A DNA stretch of 8,361 nt. Source: Bacteroidota bacterium. GTDB taxonomy: Bacteria > Bacteroidota > Bacteroidia > Bacteroidales > UBA932. The stretch covers positions 1 through 8,361 of the forward strand of contig JAGDMC010000049.1 of the NCBI GenBank assembly GCA_017860395.1. The letters run 5' to 3'. The notes under the pieces are model-generated. The model was not told the DNA's origin, did not search any database, and saw nothing but the letters and a program-made list of their open reading frames with translations. The position numbers were made by a program, and so were the translations under genes. Positions 7,533-8,361 of this stretch are shown one piece after another (position 1 is the first letter of the stretch; the number at the start of each line of letters is the position of its first letter).

Positions 7533-7539
7533 CTATTAG

Positions 7540-7573
7540 TTGTGGCAATTGTAAAAATTTAATATTATATTTG
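7540..7573 (+). promoter_or_regulatory. Bacteroidota-type promoter for the PAS histidine kinase gene
   Basis: TATATTTG at 7566-7573 is a perfect TAnnTTTG -7 box. A TTG at 7540-7542 lies 23 bp upstream, at the long end of the accepted -33 spacing. Transcription would begin near 7580, giving a leader of about 13 nt before the ATG at 7593. This suggests that the kinase can be transcribed separately from pgl, although no terminator is seen between them. Confidence 0.55.
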
Positions 7574-7592
7574 CTTTTAAGAAATCCGAACA

Positions 7593-8361
7593 ATGGAAAA
7601 TTCCGGCGCATTAATAGCAGAAGAGTTGGATGATAGCAGAAAAACACTTGCTACAATCATTGGCGTATTGCCCGGATTTGTATACCGGTGCAAGAATGAC
7701 AAGGACTGGACAATGATTTTCGTTAGCAACCAGTGTCTGGATGTTACCGGATATACACCGGATGAACTTAAATTCAATAAGGTAATTTCCTTTAACGAAG
7801 TAATTGCCGAAGAGTACCGCTCATATTTATATTCAAGATGGAAAGCATTGCTAAAGGTAGACGGCATGCTTAAAGAAGAATACAAAATTGTCAGAAAGGA
7901 CGGGAAAACAAGATGGGTACTTGAGCAGGGTAAAGGAGTCTTTGACGAAAAAGGGAAACTTCTGTATCTGGACGGATATATTACCGACATAACAACAAGA
8001 AAAGAGGCCGAAGAGCGCCTTGTTCAGAAAAACATAGAACTTCATATTGCCAAAGAAAGGGCAGAAGACAGCAACAAGCTTAAAACAGCTTTCCTTGCCA
8101 ACCTTTCACATGAGATACGGACCCCAATGAATGCTATCCTTGGTTTTTCCGATTTGCTAAAGGAAGAAGATCTACAGTCCGAGCAGAGAGATAATTATGT
8201 GGAAATTATAAATACCAGCGGCAATCACCTGCTTTCTCTTATAAATGACATAATTGAAATGTCCAAGATTGAAACAGGGCAAATTTCTCCAAATCTGGAA
8301 GAGGTAGATGTAAATCTTCTTATGGGTGTTGTGGAGAAAAGTCTTTCAACAACAATCCCTT
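7593..8361 (+). CDS. PAS-domain sensor histidine kinase, 3'-truncated by the window
   Basis: N-terminal 256 residues of a two-component sensor kinase, open to the right edge. Residues about 17-135 form a PAS domain of the PAS_3 type: GFVYRC near the start, VTGYTPDEL, the [19 protein letters not shown] strand pair, and a closing [16 protein letters not shown] that leads into a charged, probably coiled-coil linker (about 133-165). The HisKA dimerisation domain follows with [21 protein letters not shown]; the phosphoacceptor is His173 (codon at 8109). No signal peptide or membrane segment is visible, so the sensor looks cytoplasmic. The ATPase domain, and any receiver or output domain of a hybrid kinase, lies outside the window. 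ATG 7593 is the first in-frame start after a stop at 7578-7580. There is no Shine-Dalgarno, and a TAnnTTTG promoter lies just upstream. The ligand and partner are unknown. Same strand as pgl, 60 bp downstream. Confidence 0.93.
   Translation, partial: MENSGALIAEELDDSRKTLATIIGVLPGFVYRCKNDKDWTMIFVSNQCLDVTGYTPDELKFNKVISFNEVIAEEYRSYLYSRWKALLKVDGMLKEEYKIVRKDGKTRWVLEQGKGVFDEKGKLLYLDGYITDITTRKEAEERLVQKNIELHIAKERAEDSNKLKTAFLANLSHEIRTPMNAILGFSDLLKEEDLQSEQRDNYVEIINTSGNHLLSLINDIIEMSKIETGQISPNLEEVDVNLLMGVVEKSLSTTIP

Noticed and set aside
7533..7592. Rho-independent terminator between pgl and the kinase gene
   Set aside because: I looked for a GC-rich stem followed by a T run and found none; the gap is better explained by the promoter.
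7577..7990. 137-codon open frame on the minus strand opposite the kinase gene
   Set aside because: It lies entirely antisense to a clear PAS domain, has no recognisable motif, and is explained as a shadow frame.
1..8361. Frequent CCGGA/TCCGG strings across the window as a possible scattered repeat or recognition motif
   Set aside because: They mostly fall in coding sequence as common codons (Pro-Glu, Pro-Asp, Ser-Gly) with no regular spacing; a genome-wide count would be required to claim enrichment.
1..8361. tRNA, rRNA, CRISPR, insertion sequence or prophage signals
   Set aside because: No cloverleaf, repeat-spacer pattern, terminal inverted repeats, transposase or integrase motifs were seen on either strand.

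Overview
The window reads as ordinary chromosome from a member of the Bacteroidota, probably Bacteroidales-like. The evidence is: (i) promoter -7 boxes of the TAnnTTTG type, including one perfect match in front of the kinase gene and one in front of the lipoprotein gene; (ii) start codons mostly without a strong Shine-Dalgarno; (iii) a DUF5106/thioredoxin-fold lipoprotein, a family typical of this phylum; (iv) a Bacteroidota-style AddA (UvrD helicase plus PD-(D/E)XK nuclease); (v) moderately AT-rich DNA by eye. No species can be named from the sequence alone.

Layout. 1-2780 (+): the 3' part of an AddA-like double-strand-break repair helicase/nuclease; the reading frame is open through the left edge, so the gene begins outside the window. 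2773-3729 (-): a lipoprotein with DUF5106 and a thioredoxin-like CxxC domain, convergent with addA; the two stop codons share an 8-bp palindrome. 3730-3821: a 92-bp divergent intergenic region with candidate promoters on both strands and an imperfect dyad. 3822-7532 (+): a tight three-gene operon for the oxidative pentose phosphate pathway in the order gnd - zwf - pgl. 7533-7592: a 60-bp gap with a good Bacteroidota promoter. 7593 to the right edge (+): the N-terminal part of a soluble PAS-domain histidine kinase, cut off by the window.

Function. Zwf oxidises glucose-6-phosphate to 6-phosphogluconolactone, Pgl hydrolyses the lactone, and Gnd decarboxylates 6-phosphogluconate to ribulose-5-phosphate. 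Together they yield two reduced nicotinamide cofactors (normally NADPH) and a pentose phosphate per glucose-6-phosphate. The gene order is the reverse of the reaction order for gnd. AddA (with an AddB expected outside the window) processes double-strand breaks. The envelope lipoprotein and the kinase are separate transcription units with no demonstrated link to the pathway.

There are no RNA genes, CRISPR arrays, insertion sequences or clear rho-independent terminators, and no gene-free stretch longer than 92 bp. I found no convincing undescribed system. The points most worth a second look are the shared-stop palindrome, an Asp in the cofactor loop of Gnd, the uncertain pgl start, and the promoter architecture.
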